From Selaginella tamariscina (Eukaryota > Streptophyta > Lycopodiopsida > Selaginellales > Selaginellaceae), in assembly GCA_003024785.1 (NCBI GenBank), contig PUQB01000051.1:331430-395429 (forward strand): a stretch of DNA of 64,000 nucleotides, written 5' to 3'. The position numbers were made by a program, and so were the translations under genes. The notes under the pieces were generated by a model that had not been told where the DNA came from, did no database searches, and saw only the letters and a program-made list of their open reading frames with translations. This document shows positions 1-10,304 of the stretch, one piece after another (positions within the stretch are counted from its first letter, which is position 1; every line of letters begins with the position of its first letter).

Positions 1-244
1 CAAGATCGTGACAAGATGCATCCAAGAGCACAAAACAAGGTAGGGACCAAGCTGGGTCATCAAGATTGGGTACAGGAGAATCACCAATTTAGAAAATATT
101 GAGCAAAAAATGTACGAGAGGCAAACTACTGCATCTTCAAAATGTGGTAGAAACATTGATTTGTCAAGGAGATGTGCAACATGCCAAAGAAAGCATAGCA
201 TGACAGGTTCTCACTAGTAAGACCAATTGAAGGTACTTACTGAT

Positions 245-486
245 ATGGCCCAAGCACAGGCAGAGCAACTCTGGTCTCAAGGGGAGTAGATACCATATAT
301 CATCACCAAGCTAGAGAGTCCTATTCCAATGAGTACTACCACCAAAAAAACATCTAAGGAACTACAAAAGTTTTGCGAGGATAATCAAAAGTTGAAGGCC
401 ACTATCGCCTCCATTTGTGAGACTACGGTGGGGACCGTCCTAAGGTTGTATCAGGGTGATGCAACAGCTTTAGTTTGGGGATGTTA
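245..486 (+). pseudogene. Decayed coding-like stretch, unknown product
   Basis: From an ATG at 245 one frame reads about 80 codons with a single internal TAG at 287-289 and ends at a TAG at 484-486. The part after the internal stop (from the Met at 331) is Lys/Glu-rich and helix-like, containing KELQKFCEDNQKLKATIASI. I do not recognise it. Its position beside transposon debris suggests part of an old mobile element rather than a host gene, but there is no diagnostic motif. Confidence 0.25.
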
Positions 487-1479
487 GAGTCGTATTTAGT
501 CACATAGAAGTTCTAAGTTATGTTTCTTTCTTTGGAGTATAAAACAGGAAAAATACAAAAATAGTATATATGGTGAAAATACAAAAGTTAGATAAAAATA
601 TAGAATTACGAGCTAAAGCTGTAGTCCAAAGGAAGAGGCGGAATGCGCATCTAAAAATATTAGCAGAATATGGCTAGGGAAGCGGTTATCAAAACGGCAA
701 TGAGGAGGTTACGTAACTAACTAGATAAAACTCAAGAAAAGTTATGATAACTACAAGTACTAGATTGGAAGTACAAGATCTTAGGTATATTGATTATTGT
801 ACTATATGCCCTTGTTTGGACATAATATATACTCTCTTCTTACTTTTACTATGATTTACTGCCTTATTCTACATTTTCTTAGTATACTTCTCTCTCTTCC
901 CTACTGCATCAAAATCTGTAGTACTATCTACTATACACCTTATCATCCTTACTTTCTTTCAACTTTTTTGAAGTCTGATTTTTATCATTTTCATATCATA
1001 ATATTTTGTTCTACCCTTATTACGAGTTGACGGTGGCAACCACCTTTATGTTTAGAGACATACGAAATTTTAGCTTAACAATGCAACCTCGTTGACCTTA
1101 TTAATGATTAAAAATGGTCCAAGGAGTTGATAATCAAGCTTCTAACTTTATTGAGTGGTTCATAAATTACATTAAAGGAACAAAACCCAGTCACCAACTT
1201 GGAAAATAGGAACAAATTGACAATGTCAGTTAATAACTACTTTGGGGAAGGCTTGGGCCTAGTAAAGGTCCTTATGAATAACTTAAAGGTGGTTGAGATA
1301 GTCTTTTTATGGAGGGTTCACTGGAACATCAACACGAGCATGCAACGATTAACAAGGATGCTGACCATGGACTACAAAGAATGGTGATGGGTAAAAGTTT
1401 GACCCAATTGTCTTGTTGATAATTGCTAAAACATTAAAGGTATTGCTCCAAGATCTGAATGATACATTCATATTGACCG
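487..1479. other. No recognisable gene
   Basis: AT-rich sequence with short, frequently interrupted reading frames. Around 600-780 the plus strand has a short Arg/Lys-rich frame (AKAVVQRKRRNAHLKILAEY) that looks like eroded coding DNA. Nothing can be assigned. Confidence 0.4.
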
Positions 1480-2714
1480 TCGGTTTGTGGTTGATGCCCA
1501 ATGACAACTTGCACTCAATGTTCAAAAACTATAGTAGTCACATTTAAAACTTGGCAGCAAATTGAGATTCATGATTAGTGACGATATCGTCTAACAAACC
1601 ATGCCATCAAAAAAATTTCTTAAGCACTAGTTTAGTTCTCTCCTCACTTGTAATGGACTTTGTGCATAAGCCATTTTGGAGAATTGGTCCACCACAATCA
1701 AAGCACATCAAACACTTGAGATCAAGGAAGGTTAGTGATGGAATCCATGTAGATTGACTTTTAAGAACCAATTGGAATCAATAATAATTGAAGCAACCTG
1801 CATGGATGATGGTGAAGGGCCTTGGACCGACAACAACACAAGTGCAAATAAAGTTTGCTACATATATTTGAAGTTGTCCAATAATTTTGAGTAACCAACT
1901 CGAATGTCTTGTGGGTGTTAAAATGTCCAGCAATAGAACTATCATGGCAATCTTGTAACACTCAAAGACAATAGAGTTCATTTAAAACCTAAACAAGATT
2001 ATTGTAGAGTAGTACACATATCCTAGAGCTTGAATCAATTGTAGTCACCAAGGTTGTATTGAGAACTAGAACTTGAAGCTCTATCATAAACAATATGGTT
2101 TAAAACATCCTAAGCAACTAGATCTAATGGCAATGTTGCACGAACTATGTCAAGAATGTTAAATTCTACTGGAGTTTACAACACCTCAGTAACCATCAAC
2201 TTTAGTCAATCTGATCCTAAAAGAATCTACCATTGTTAATCAAACGCTAGGTCACTAGGGCAAAAAGCCAAATAGGATTGTTGGGATAGAGCATTTGCTT
2301 TACCTTACTATGAATTTGGTCAATATCTGATGATAAAGTTGAACCTGTTAAAAATTGCCAATGACTCAAACCTCATGCCAACTAGAAGTAGATGAGATTC
2401 TTGTAATTGTTATAAATTATTATCTATGTAGTGAACTTTCCAAGAAGTGCCTTCATTCTTCACATAAATCCACAATAAACAAAAGCTCCTTATCATGTAC
2501 TTCATAATTAATATTATCAGATGGAGTTGATCATCTTTGCTGACCTGGGAGAGGATGCTACCAAGTGAAAGTCCAATCCATAAGTCTCGATGAAAAAAGG
2601 TTTGTCAAGATCCAAGTGAGTCAATATTTGAGTGCAAGTGAAGGCTTGCTTCAAGGCATTGAAGGTAACCTCTGCCTCTAGTGTCCACGCAAATGGATTG
2701 TCCTTTTGTGTCAT
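1480..2714 (-). mobile_element. Eroded Ty3/Gypsy pol remnant (RNase H to integrase)
   Basis: Read on the minus strand, fragments in shifting frames line up in order with the pol of the intact element at 4.6-10.9 kb. At 2714-2517 is the RT/RNase H junction (FNALKQAFTCTQILTHLDLD, matching FTTLKDVFTTAPILAHPDPS). Near 2,490-2,420 is VHDKELLFIVDLCEE, and near 2,300 is GKANALSQQSYLA. At 1961-1830 is the integrase zinc-binding start (DCHDSSIAGHF). At 1,700-1,560 are the core pieces VLIVVDQFSKMAY and VTNHESQF, where the usual catalytic D is N. Stops and frameshifts throughout make it non-coding now. No LTRs were found. Confidence 0.8.
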
Positions 2715-2749
2715 AATTTTTATTAAAATATTAAAATTTTAAGAATGCT

Positions 2750-4591
2750 ATTATTACATTATTTTGTTGATACTACCCTAACTTTAATTCCACATTAAAA
2801 AGTCTATCGTTCAAGTCAAAGTAACCATCACTTTCTCTATATGACTATCCAACCTTGAGATTTTGATTATTCTATAAAATAAGTTTTTTTAATGCCTTTG
2901 CTGTTTAGACTTTGTTTGTTGATTAAGTTAAAACAAATTAAAATTATATAATGTAACTTACAAAGTGTAAAATATTACCTCATATACTACACCACAATAC
3001 AAGCATTTAAATATAGTTGTTGTTGTCTTCGGGTTCTTATTGATATAAAAGTATGTGAAATTATATGTGCAAGCTCTACCTTGGGGTCAATTTGCATAAA
3101 TAAATAATGCTTTTATATGAAATATAAAAAAAAAAAAACACTTGAGAAATGGGTTGCCATTTAACTTATTGACCAAGTGCTTTTGACAATGTTTTTAATA
3201 ATGCCATTCTTTTCAAACTCCACATATGAATAAGATTTTGATATTATATTTTAATTTTATTTACAAATTCTTAAAATGATTGTTTTAACTCCACTTCTAC
3301 TTAAATAAAGTCATTTCTCTCTTCTTTACATGAGACATCTACATTAATTTCAACTTTCTTGTGTATTACCTTAAGATCAACATTATATATTTCGTCATCA
3401 AGATCCAATTCAAAATTGTTTTTAAAATATATATTTTTAAAGTCTCTATTATCCAAGGTTCATTTCACTATTCAAATTTTGTTGAAATCTTTATATACAA
3501 ATTATAAGCATTTATACATTTATGCGTAGGTTTTCTTTAAGTGTGTGTACACACACATATATACAACCGCATCTTAGATTTATCTTTATGATGGTATTGA
3601 CGTTTATGTGTGCACAAACATACATATATATTGACCTCAAAACACTTGTTTTATGCATTTTTTAAACATGATCTTAAGGCTCTCTCTATGTCTACATTTG
3701 CAGCTACATAATTGTAATCACCCAAAATAGCCTTGACTCACTTAGTTCCAACTTCAACCAAATGCACTAGATGTGACCTGAAAATTTTATTTTACCCTAA
3801 TAATTGACTTTTCTAGCTTATTCATTGAACTAACAATATTTAATAAGTCTTGTCCATCATATGTTCTTTTATTTTGTACCATGCCTCCTACCCTTAAAGA
3901 AAATTGTTTCACATCAATTAGATCATGTAAATGCCAAAAGAACTATTAACTGAGAAAACTTAACTTAATTAATATACAACAAAATGACATAATATTCTAT
4001 ATAGAAAAGATTCTCTACTAGTAAAATTGATTCTCAAATTCATTTAATAATTCAAAGACGCCAAAATCTATTAGTAAATATATGTAATTATTTTATAATT
4101 AAATAAGAACACAATCTATACTAGTATACTTTAATAAATACTTATCTAAAAAAGAAACTCACAATTGCAGCTTCTACACATGAAAAGAGGTTCATGGTTA
4201 GAAACAAAAAACTCTCCACCTACTTTGCAACAATGGACAAGTATACCTATGTACCTAATGTTTAAACATAAGGTTTATATATTTATAGAAATGCGTGTTA
4301 CCTAAGAAAAACTCATTCTCATTTGTTGCTTGTTCCCTAAGCTCCTTTAAACATGTTTTAATTTTCATTGTCTTCAACCAATGGGCAACTTAGTTATATG
4401 GATCTCTTCTTATAACATCATCTTTATATAAACCATGCCCTATGTCCGATTAATTAATTGGGTTAATAAGCTTATTACCATTATGATTATAATCTTGGTC
4501 ATGGACACTTATTATGTAGCTATTGTTGATAACACAAAGCTAGGCCAATCAATAAGTGATCTTTCTTTACTTGTTTGATATATAGTGGTGT
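2750..4591 (-). mobile_element. R1 repeat, one half, split by the Gypsy insertion
   Basis: The reverse complement of this stretch is collinear with 35.0-37.2 kb. Three anchors show it. 4,380-4,330 has CATGTTTAAAGGAGCTTAGG, also at 35,388. 3,410-3,310 carries an ATATATAATGTTGATCTTAAGG stretch like 36,570. 2,990-2,940 has the motif around ATAATGTAACTTACAAAGTG, reversed at 36,950. The other half lies at 10,945-11,690, so the Ty3/Gypsy element landed inside it. Short peptide stretches such as CLKELREQATNENEF suggest old coding sequence. The family is not recognised. Confidence 0.65.
4587..4591 (+). repeat. Left target-site duplication of the Gypsy element
   Basis: GGTGT immediately before the 5' LTR pairs with GGTGC immediately after the 3' LTR (10,940-10,944), a five-base duplication with one transition. 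Five bases is usual for Ty3/Gypsy integrases. Confidence 0.65.
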
Positions 4592-4870
4592 TGTCACGAC
4601 CCGATACAGAATACAGGATTCCAATACATGACATGGGTTGCATGACTTTCCTACAAGATTCCGGATACAGGATATGGGTTGCAGGACTTTCCTACAGGAT
4701 ATTCCTACCAGGATTCCGGACACAGGATTCGGTTGCAGGATTTCCTACTATGCCACAGGATATGCCTAGAGGATAAGGACATGTGGACTCATCTTAGCCT
4801 CTGCATGCATGCAATCACTTTTGCATGCATGCAACCACTTTTAGCACTCATGCCTAGATTAGCTCTGAGC

Positions 4871-4877
4871 ATAAAAG
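4871..4877 (+). promoter_or_regulatory. LTR TATA box (ATAAAAG)
   Basis: GCATAAAAGCTCC lies 31 bases upstream of the AGTTACTATCAA motif at 4,902. The 3' LTR repeats the motif at 10,600 with the same 31-base spacing. That spacing puts the predicted transcription start at or just before the self-primer sequence. Confidence 0.6.
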
Positions 4878-4901
4878 CTCCGACCTAATTGTTGTACAAT
4901 T

Positions 4902-4913
4902 AGTTACTATCAA
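4902..4913 (+). promoter_or_regulatory. Predicted self-primer at the RNA 5' end
   Basis: AGTTACTATCAA is the exact reverse complement of 5,229-5,240, just inside the 5' LTR. In the Tf1/sushi group the RNA 5' end folds onto the primer-binding site and is cut there to prime reverse transcription. Here the sequence sits where the TATA box predicts the RNA to begin. The mechanism is inferred from sequence only. Confidence 0.65.
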
Positions 4914-5228
4914 CACCAGTCTTACTACGATCAATCTCGTGTCTTGTTTCTTGTCTTGTTTCCTGTCCTGTTCCTGTCTCGCTCCTGTTTCCTGTCCTAC
5001 TCTTGGATCCTGTCCTGCTCCGGGATCCCGTCCTGTTTCTGTCTTGTTCCTGGATCTTGTCCTGCACTTTCCTGTCTTGCTCCCGGATCCTATCCTAATC
5101 ATGTCTTGCTCCTAGATCCGTCCTGTTCCTATTTCTAGTTCCTGTCCTCTCGGTCCTGTTCCTGAGTCAAACCTTCTGTCTTTGGAATCCTGTTCTCTTC
5201 CTGGTTTCCTGGATCGTGGCTTGACAGT

Positions 5229-5241
5229 TTGATAGTAACTG
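5229..5241 (+). promoter_or_regulatory. Primer-binding site complementary to the element's own RNA
   Basis: TTGATAGTAACTG follows the LTR end (TTGACA) after two bases, GT, which would be the bases integrase trims. It pairs over 12 bases with the 5' LTR copy of the motif and over 13 with the 3' LTR copy (10,630-10,642). It does not resemble TGGTATCAGAGC, the usual plant initiator-tRNA site. Confidence 0.7.
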
Positions 5242-5317
5242 CTTCATAGTTCTCCGTTTTCAGCTACCTTTTTCTTGATTCTTTTCCTTCATTTTCCTCC
5301 TTTTTCTTTCCTAGATC

Positions 5318-6292
5318 ATGGCTGATTTTGAGCTTTCAACGCGAGCACCAAATGCTACTTCATGAGCTGGCCACTTTGCGCCAAGTGGTCACCGACCTGC
5401 AAGGTTCCACCACTGCGGCACATGCAGCTGCTGATGCATCCTCCAAGCTGCTGCGCAGGCTCTCTCCCAGGCATCGGTGGTTCCCTCTTCATCAAACTTT
5501 TTTCGGAGCCGAAGGTTAGCATGCCAGAGAAGTTCAGTGGTAATCGTGCCGATTTCCAAAGGTTTCCTGAATCAGATCCGGCTCTTGATCCGTATGCAAC
5601 CACGGCGCTACTCGACTGATGCTCAAAAGGTGGGTCTTTTGGCATCCTTACTAAGTGGATCTCCACGGGCTTGGGTTGCCCCCTTGCTGGAGCGTGACGA
5701 CCCATTGATGGAAGACTTTGAAGGTTTCGTGGCTACCTTTGAAGCCTGTTTTGGAGATCCTGATAAGTACCGTTCTGCATGCACGAAGTTACGGAAGCTC
5801 ACTCAAGGATCCCGACCAGCTTCCGTCTATGCATCCGAATTTCAGCAACTTTGCACGAACATTCCATGGGACGAGACTGCATTGATCGAACACTTCCGTT
5901 TTGGGTTGAGGGATGACGTGAAGGACCTTCTCCTTACGTTACCGGATGCCCAAACATTAGCGGAGATCATGCAACAAGCTGTTCGTTGCGACAACCGTTT
6001 GTTCGAGCGTCGTCAGGAAAGATCCCGTCAGCAGTTCCTGCAAACCAATCCTGCAGCTGTGGTACATGTTCCTGCACCACCTTCTGGAGTAGTTCCTATG
6101 GAGGTTGAGAAATCCAAGCGTGGCTCTCTTTCCGCTGCTGAGAAGCAACGTCGTCGCAGTGAGAACCTGTGCTTGTATTGTGGTGGAGCAGGACACAAGG
6201 TGGCAGATTGTCCTATTAAAGCCAGGAACTTCAAGACGCGTGAAGTTGAAGCTGAAGTTCAGTCGGAAAACTCCAATGTCCACTTCGTCTAG
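5318..6292 (+). pseudogene. gag: gag (capsid and CCHC zinc knuckle), frameshifted
   Basis: This region encodes the structural protein that packages element RNA. The first ATG (5,318) opens MADFELSTR and then goes out of frame near 5,346. Further frame changes fall near 5,450-5,470, 5,500-5,515 and 5,560. From about 5,565 to the TAG at 6,290-6,292 the frame is open and encodes a typical retrotransposon capsid (LLASLLSGSPRAWVAPLLER) and the zinc knuckle CLYCGGAGHKVADCP, with C-x2-C-x4-H-x4-C spacing. The last part overlaps the start of pol by about 35 bases. The early shifts mean no full Gag can be made from this copy as read. Confidence 0.85.
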
Positions 6293-6720
6293 GAGCCGCG
6301 AAGTTGGACGTAGGTGCAGGCTCCATTGGTGCTGCTCATACCATCCCATCACTTAAGTTTCCTGTACACATTCATCTTAATAATCGAGAGCTCATGGAGT
6401 TTGCCTTGTTAGACACTGGTGCAAATGCATGCTTCATGGATGACACGTTTGCAACTCAACATGGCATTTCGGTGGTGAAGTTGAAGCGTGCAGTTCCTGT
6501 AGAGGTGGCCGATGGGCGTCTAATTGCTTCTGGCGCAGTTACCCATGCTACCGAACCTCTCTCCTGCAGTATGGCACATTCAACTGTTCAATTTCCTTCA
6601 ACTTGATCAAGACTCGGTCGACTCCCATCATTTTGGGCATGCCATGGTTCGTTGTTGCAAATCCGCAGATCGACTGGAGGTCTAGGACGCTCACGTTTTC
6701 CTCTCCAACAGCTAGGATCA
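6256..6720 (+). pseudogene. pol: pol: aspartic protease domain, frameshifted
   Basis: The frame opens after a TGA at 6,253-6,255, in the -1 frame relative to gag. The catalytic motif is LLDTGANACFMDD near 6,410-6,440. The frame breaks near 6,595-6,606, and the C-terminal protease part (STPIILGMPWF) continues in the next frame from about 6,603. The same conserved block is seen in eroded form at 12.5 kb. The protease would process Gag-Pol inside the particle. Confidence 0.8.
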
Positions 6721-6780
6721 ATCCTGTACCTTCCTGTGTGCAGGATACATCCTTAGTATCTGAGGCAGTACAAGCTACAG

Positions 6781-7060
6781 GATTGACCGTGCCTGTTCCT
6801 GTACCAGTGTTGAAGACTCCTCCTCGACAGGATTCACCTCATATCAGTTCCTCAGCACATCCGCAGGCTCTCTCCACTCCTGTAAGTTTGCGGTGTCCTG
6901 TACAGGGTTCTTCCAATCCTGTATCAGTGTCGAAGGTTCCTCCTCAACAGGATCCACCTCCTGTTGATTCGTCAGCACATTCGCAGGCTTCTTCCACTCT
7001 TGCGCAACCACGGACTCCTGTACAGGATTCTTCCAATCCTGTACACTCATCAACACCCAC
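6781..7060 (+). repeat. In-frame 120-bp tandem duplication in the pol linker
   Basis: Between protease and RT is a Pro/Ser/Gln-rich linker. TGTTGAAGACTCCTCCTCGACAG-like sequence at 6,809 recurs at 6,929, exactly 120 bases on, and the similarity continues through CAGCACAT, GCAGGCT and TCTTCCAATCCTGTA in both. The unit is 40 codons, so it keeps the frame. It probably only lengthens a flexible linker. Confidence 0.7.
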
Positions 7061-7329
7061 ACAGGTTTTTTCCAATCCTGCTTCTTTCTGTTACCCTGCT
7101 TCTGTTCCATCCCCCAAGATCCTTCCTCTTTTTCAGTCACAGCTCCCTCCTTCTCCTCTCCGAGTTCTTACCACTACCATGCATGAACTCGCCACTGATC
7201 CTGCTCCCTTCCACCTTTTTGCCTTTCAAGTAACTCCTACGTCCTCTTCTACCTTTCCTGTATCCGACTCCCTGTTTTTTTCTCCTTCTCCTTCTCCTTC
7301 TCTCTTCTCTCTCCTCCTTCTTCCCTACC

Positions 7330-8735
7330 ATCCAAGTACCACGACTTTAAGGACGTTTTTGACAAGCACAAGGCTGCAGTTCTTCCTGTTCACAGGTCCT
7401 ACGACTGTCCTATTGATCTTGCGGAAGGAAAGACTCCACCATTCGGACCGATTTATGCATTGTCACCCACAGAGTTGGAGGTTCTTCGTCAGTACATCGA
7501 GGACAACTTGGCATCCGGCTTCATTCGTCACTCAAAGTCCCCTGCAGGAGCGCCTATCTTCTTTGTCAAGAAGAAGGATGGGAGTTTACGTTTGGTTGTG
7601 GACTACAGGGGTTTGAATCAAGTCACCATTCGGAATCGGTACCCGTTGCCATTGATCCCGGAACTTCTCGATCGGCTGCGAGGAGCAAAGGTGTTCACGA
7701 AGATCGACTTACGAGGGCCTACAACCTTGTACGGATTCGTCCCGGCGATGAGTGGAAGACTGCCTTTCGTACAAGGTATGGACATTTTGAGTACACGGTA
7801 ATGCCTTTCGGCCTTACCAATGCCCCAGCTGTGTTCCAACACATGGTGAACGACATTTTCCGTGACTTCTTGGACCAGTTTGTGGTGATCTACCTCGACG
7901 ACATCTTGATTTTCTCCAAGGACCAGGCGGCACATGACAAGCATGTACGACTAGTTTTAGAGCGGCTTCGCGAGCATGGCCTGTACGCGAAGTTGGAGAA
8001 GTGTTTTTTCGATAGGGATTCGGTGGAGTTCTTGGGCTACATCGTCTCTCCTGCTGGCGTTTCCATGGACATGCACAAGGTGAAGACCATCGTGGAGTGG
8101 GAGAGGCCCAAGTCGGTACGAGATGTACAATGTTTCCTTGGCTTTGCAAACTTCTACAGGCGGTTCATACAGGACTTCTCCAAGCGTGTACTTCCACTCA
8201 CAGAACTCACCAAGCGCACAGGACTTTTCTCTTGGTCCGACAAGGCGGAACACGCGTTCACAACACTCAAGGACGTTTTCACGACAGCTCCGATTTTAGC
8301 ACATCCTGACCCTTCTCATCCTTTCTTCATTGAAGCAGATGCCTCGGATTTTGCAGTAGGATCCGTCCTATCGCAAGTTGGAGAGGACAAGTTGCTTCAT
8401 CCTGTAGCTTTTCACTCTCGTAAGTTCCTGTCGGCGGAGATCAACTACGAGATTCATGACAAGGAACTCAAGGCCATTGTGGATTCGTTTGAGGAGTGGC
8501 GGCATTTCCTGGAAGGTGCTGCACATCCTGTACAAGTTCTTACGGATCACAAGAACCTGGAGTACTTTCAAACGGCTCGGGTCCTCAGTCGGCGACAGGC
8601 TAGGTGGGCAGAGTTCCTATCACGTTTTGACTTCGTCATCGTCTACAGGCCCGGCTTTCGGAATGGCAAGGCGGACGCATTGTCTAGGCGCTCTTACCTT
8701 GCACCAAGGGCGATCCTGCATTTGACTGTCAAAGG
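7330..8735 (+). pseudogene. pol: pol: reverse transcriptase and RNase H, frameshifted
   Basis: RT starts out of frame with the preceding linker (change near 7,300-7,345). Visible blocks are [43 protein letters not shown], then a single-base loss near 7,715 after KIDLRG. From 7,801 the frame is open again with MPFGLTNAPAVFQHMVNDIF and the catalytic VVIYLDDILIFSK. RNase H follows (FFIEADASDFAVGSVLSQ, INYEIHDKELKAIV, LTDHKNLEYF). A further shift falls near 8,715-8,740, after GKADALSRRSYLAPRA. These domains copy element RNA into DNA and remove the RNA strand. Confidence 0.9.
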
Positions 8736-8738
8736 CAA

Positions 8739-10293
8739 GTGTTGTTGGGTCCTGATCGTTTCCGGCTTGCGGCACTGCAGGTTCATCAGGCTCCAGCAAA
8801 TTCAACACTCCTACAGGACGTCCGTTCGCAGTTGGCTACAGACGACTTGGCAAAGAATGTGTTCTCACACATTCATCCTGACGTTGCAAGTTCCTCTTCC
8901 TCCAGTTCCCGTCCAGACTACAACCTGTTCACCATACAGGATGGACTCCTGTACCGGGAAGGTCTCCTGTACGTTCCTGTTGGTATTTCCAGGACTCGTG
9001 TGGTACAGGATTGTCATGATACCCCGGCTACAGGACATTTTGGTGTGGCCAAGACAGTGGAGTTGGTGACTCGCAACTATTGGTGGCCTGGGTTGCGAGG
9101 TTTTGTGGAGAGGTTTGTACGGAGTTGTGACACTTGTAGCAGGTCGAAGATGCCTCATCATGCACCCTCTGGTCTTCTTCGTCCTCTTCCTGTTCCGTCT
9201 GCTCCTTGGAGATCCATTTCTATGGATTTCCTCACAGATCTTTCCTTCTCGTGGATTTGATGCAGTTCTTGTGGTGGTTGACCGTTTCACCAAGCAGGCT
9301 CATTTCCTACCCTGCAACAAGACAGCTACAGGTCAGACAACTGCCGAGTTGGTGATCCGCGAGGTGTTCCGACATCATGGTCTTCCTGAGAGCATTGTTT
9401 CCGATCGAGGTCCACAATTCATGTCCAAGTTTTGGCGAGAGCTTCTTCGGAGTCTACAGGTCAAAGCGGATCTTTCTTCAGGATATCACCCACAAACCGA
9501 TGGGCAGTCCGAACGCACAATTCAGACCTTAGAACAGTATCTTCGTTGCTTCATCAGTTACCAGCAGGACAACTGGTTGGACCTCCTTCCAATGGCGGAG
9601 TTTGCCTACAACAACTCCATCCACGCATCTACAGGACAGACACCTTTCTTTGCTCTTACAGGCCACCATCCACGTTTTGACTTTGCTCCTCCCGCTTCTC
9701 CTTCTTCCGCTCCTGCAGTACAGGATCGTCTTCAGCATCTTCGGCAGGTACAGGATGATCTCCAGGTTCATCTTCAACAGGCACAGGAACGATACAAGCA
9801 TCATGCTGATGCTCACCGTCAGCCGGCACCTGCATACAAGATTGGTGATCTCGTGTGGCTTCTTCGTCGACACATTCGCACCAACAGGCCTTCTTCTAAG
9901 TTGGATTTTCAACGATTGGGCCCTTATAGGATCGTGGCGGAGGTAAATCCTGTAGCTTTCCGACTCGAGTTACCATCCACGGTGAAACTTCATCCTGTGT
10001 TTCACACCTCTTTGTTGGAGCCGTATCATCCTTCTTCTCTTCCCGGTCGTGTTTCTTCTCCTCCCCCTCCTGTGGTCATTGACACTGAACCTGAGTACGA
10101 AGTTGCAGCCATCCTTGACTCTCGTCTTCATCGTCACCAACTCCAATACTTGGTGGATTGGAAAGGGTACCTGCCTACTGATCGCACTTGGGAACCTGCA
10201 TCCAACTTACTCCATGCTTCTTCCAAGGTTGCTGCCTTCCATCGGCATTATCCTGCTAAACCAGGTCCCAAGACTCGTGGAACTCGTCTTTAG
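8739..10293 (+). pseudogene. pol: pol: integrase with GPY-like motif and chromodomain, frameshifted
   Basis: The HHCC zinc-binding part (DCHDTPATGHFGVAK, CDTCSRSK) runs to about 9,240, where one base is lost. The DDE core continues in the frame open from 9,103, with MDFLTDL, VLVVVDRFTKQAHFLPC, IVSDRGPQFMSKFW and TDGQSERTIQTLEQYL. A GPY-like block follows (FQRLGPYRIVAEV). The C-terminus, about 10,085-10,260, is a chromodomain (YEVAAILDSR, YLVDWKGYLPTDRTWEPASN) with the aromatic/WKGY core. In this family it directs insertion to marked chromatin. The stop TAG at 10,291 touches the polypurine tract. Confidence 0.92.
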
Positions 10294-10304
10294 GGAGGAG
10301 GTGC
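10292..10304 (+). promoter_or_regulatory. Polypurine tract
   Basis: AGGGAGGAGGTGC lies directly before the 3' LTR start TGTCACGACC and overlaps the pol stop codon. It is the expected second-strand primer. Confidence 0.75.

Larger units (their letters stand above)
4592..5226 (+). repeat. 5' LTR of the chromovirus
   Basis: It begins TGTCACGACCCGATACAG and ends GGATCGTGGCTTGACA, giving the inverted ends TGTCA/TGACA. U3 holds repeated ACAGGATTCCGGA-like units and two TTTGCATGCATGCAA-type boxes. R/U5 is a run of CCTGT-based repeats. Compared with the 3' LTR it lacks about 9 bases just before the TATA box and has extra CCTGT-type sequence near 4,995-5,035. Confidence 0.93.

Noticed and set aside
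5227..5245. Initiator-tRNA primer-binding site
   Set aside because: The sequence after the LTR does not contain TGG or resemble TGGTATCAGAGC; it pairs instead with the element's own LTR.
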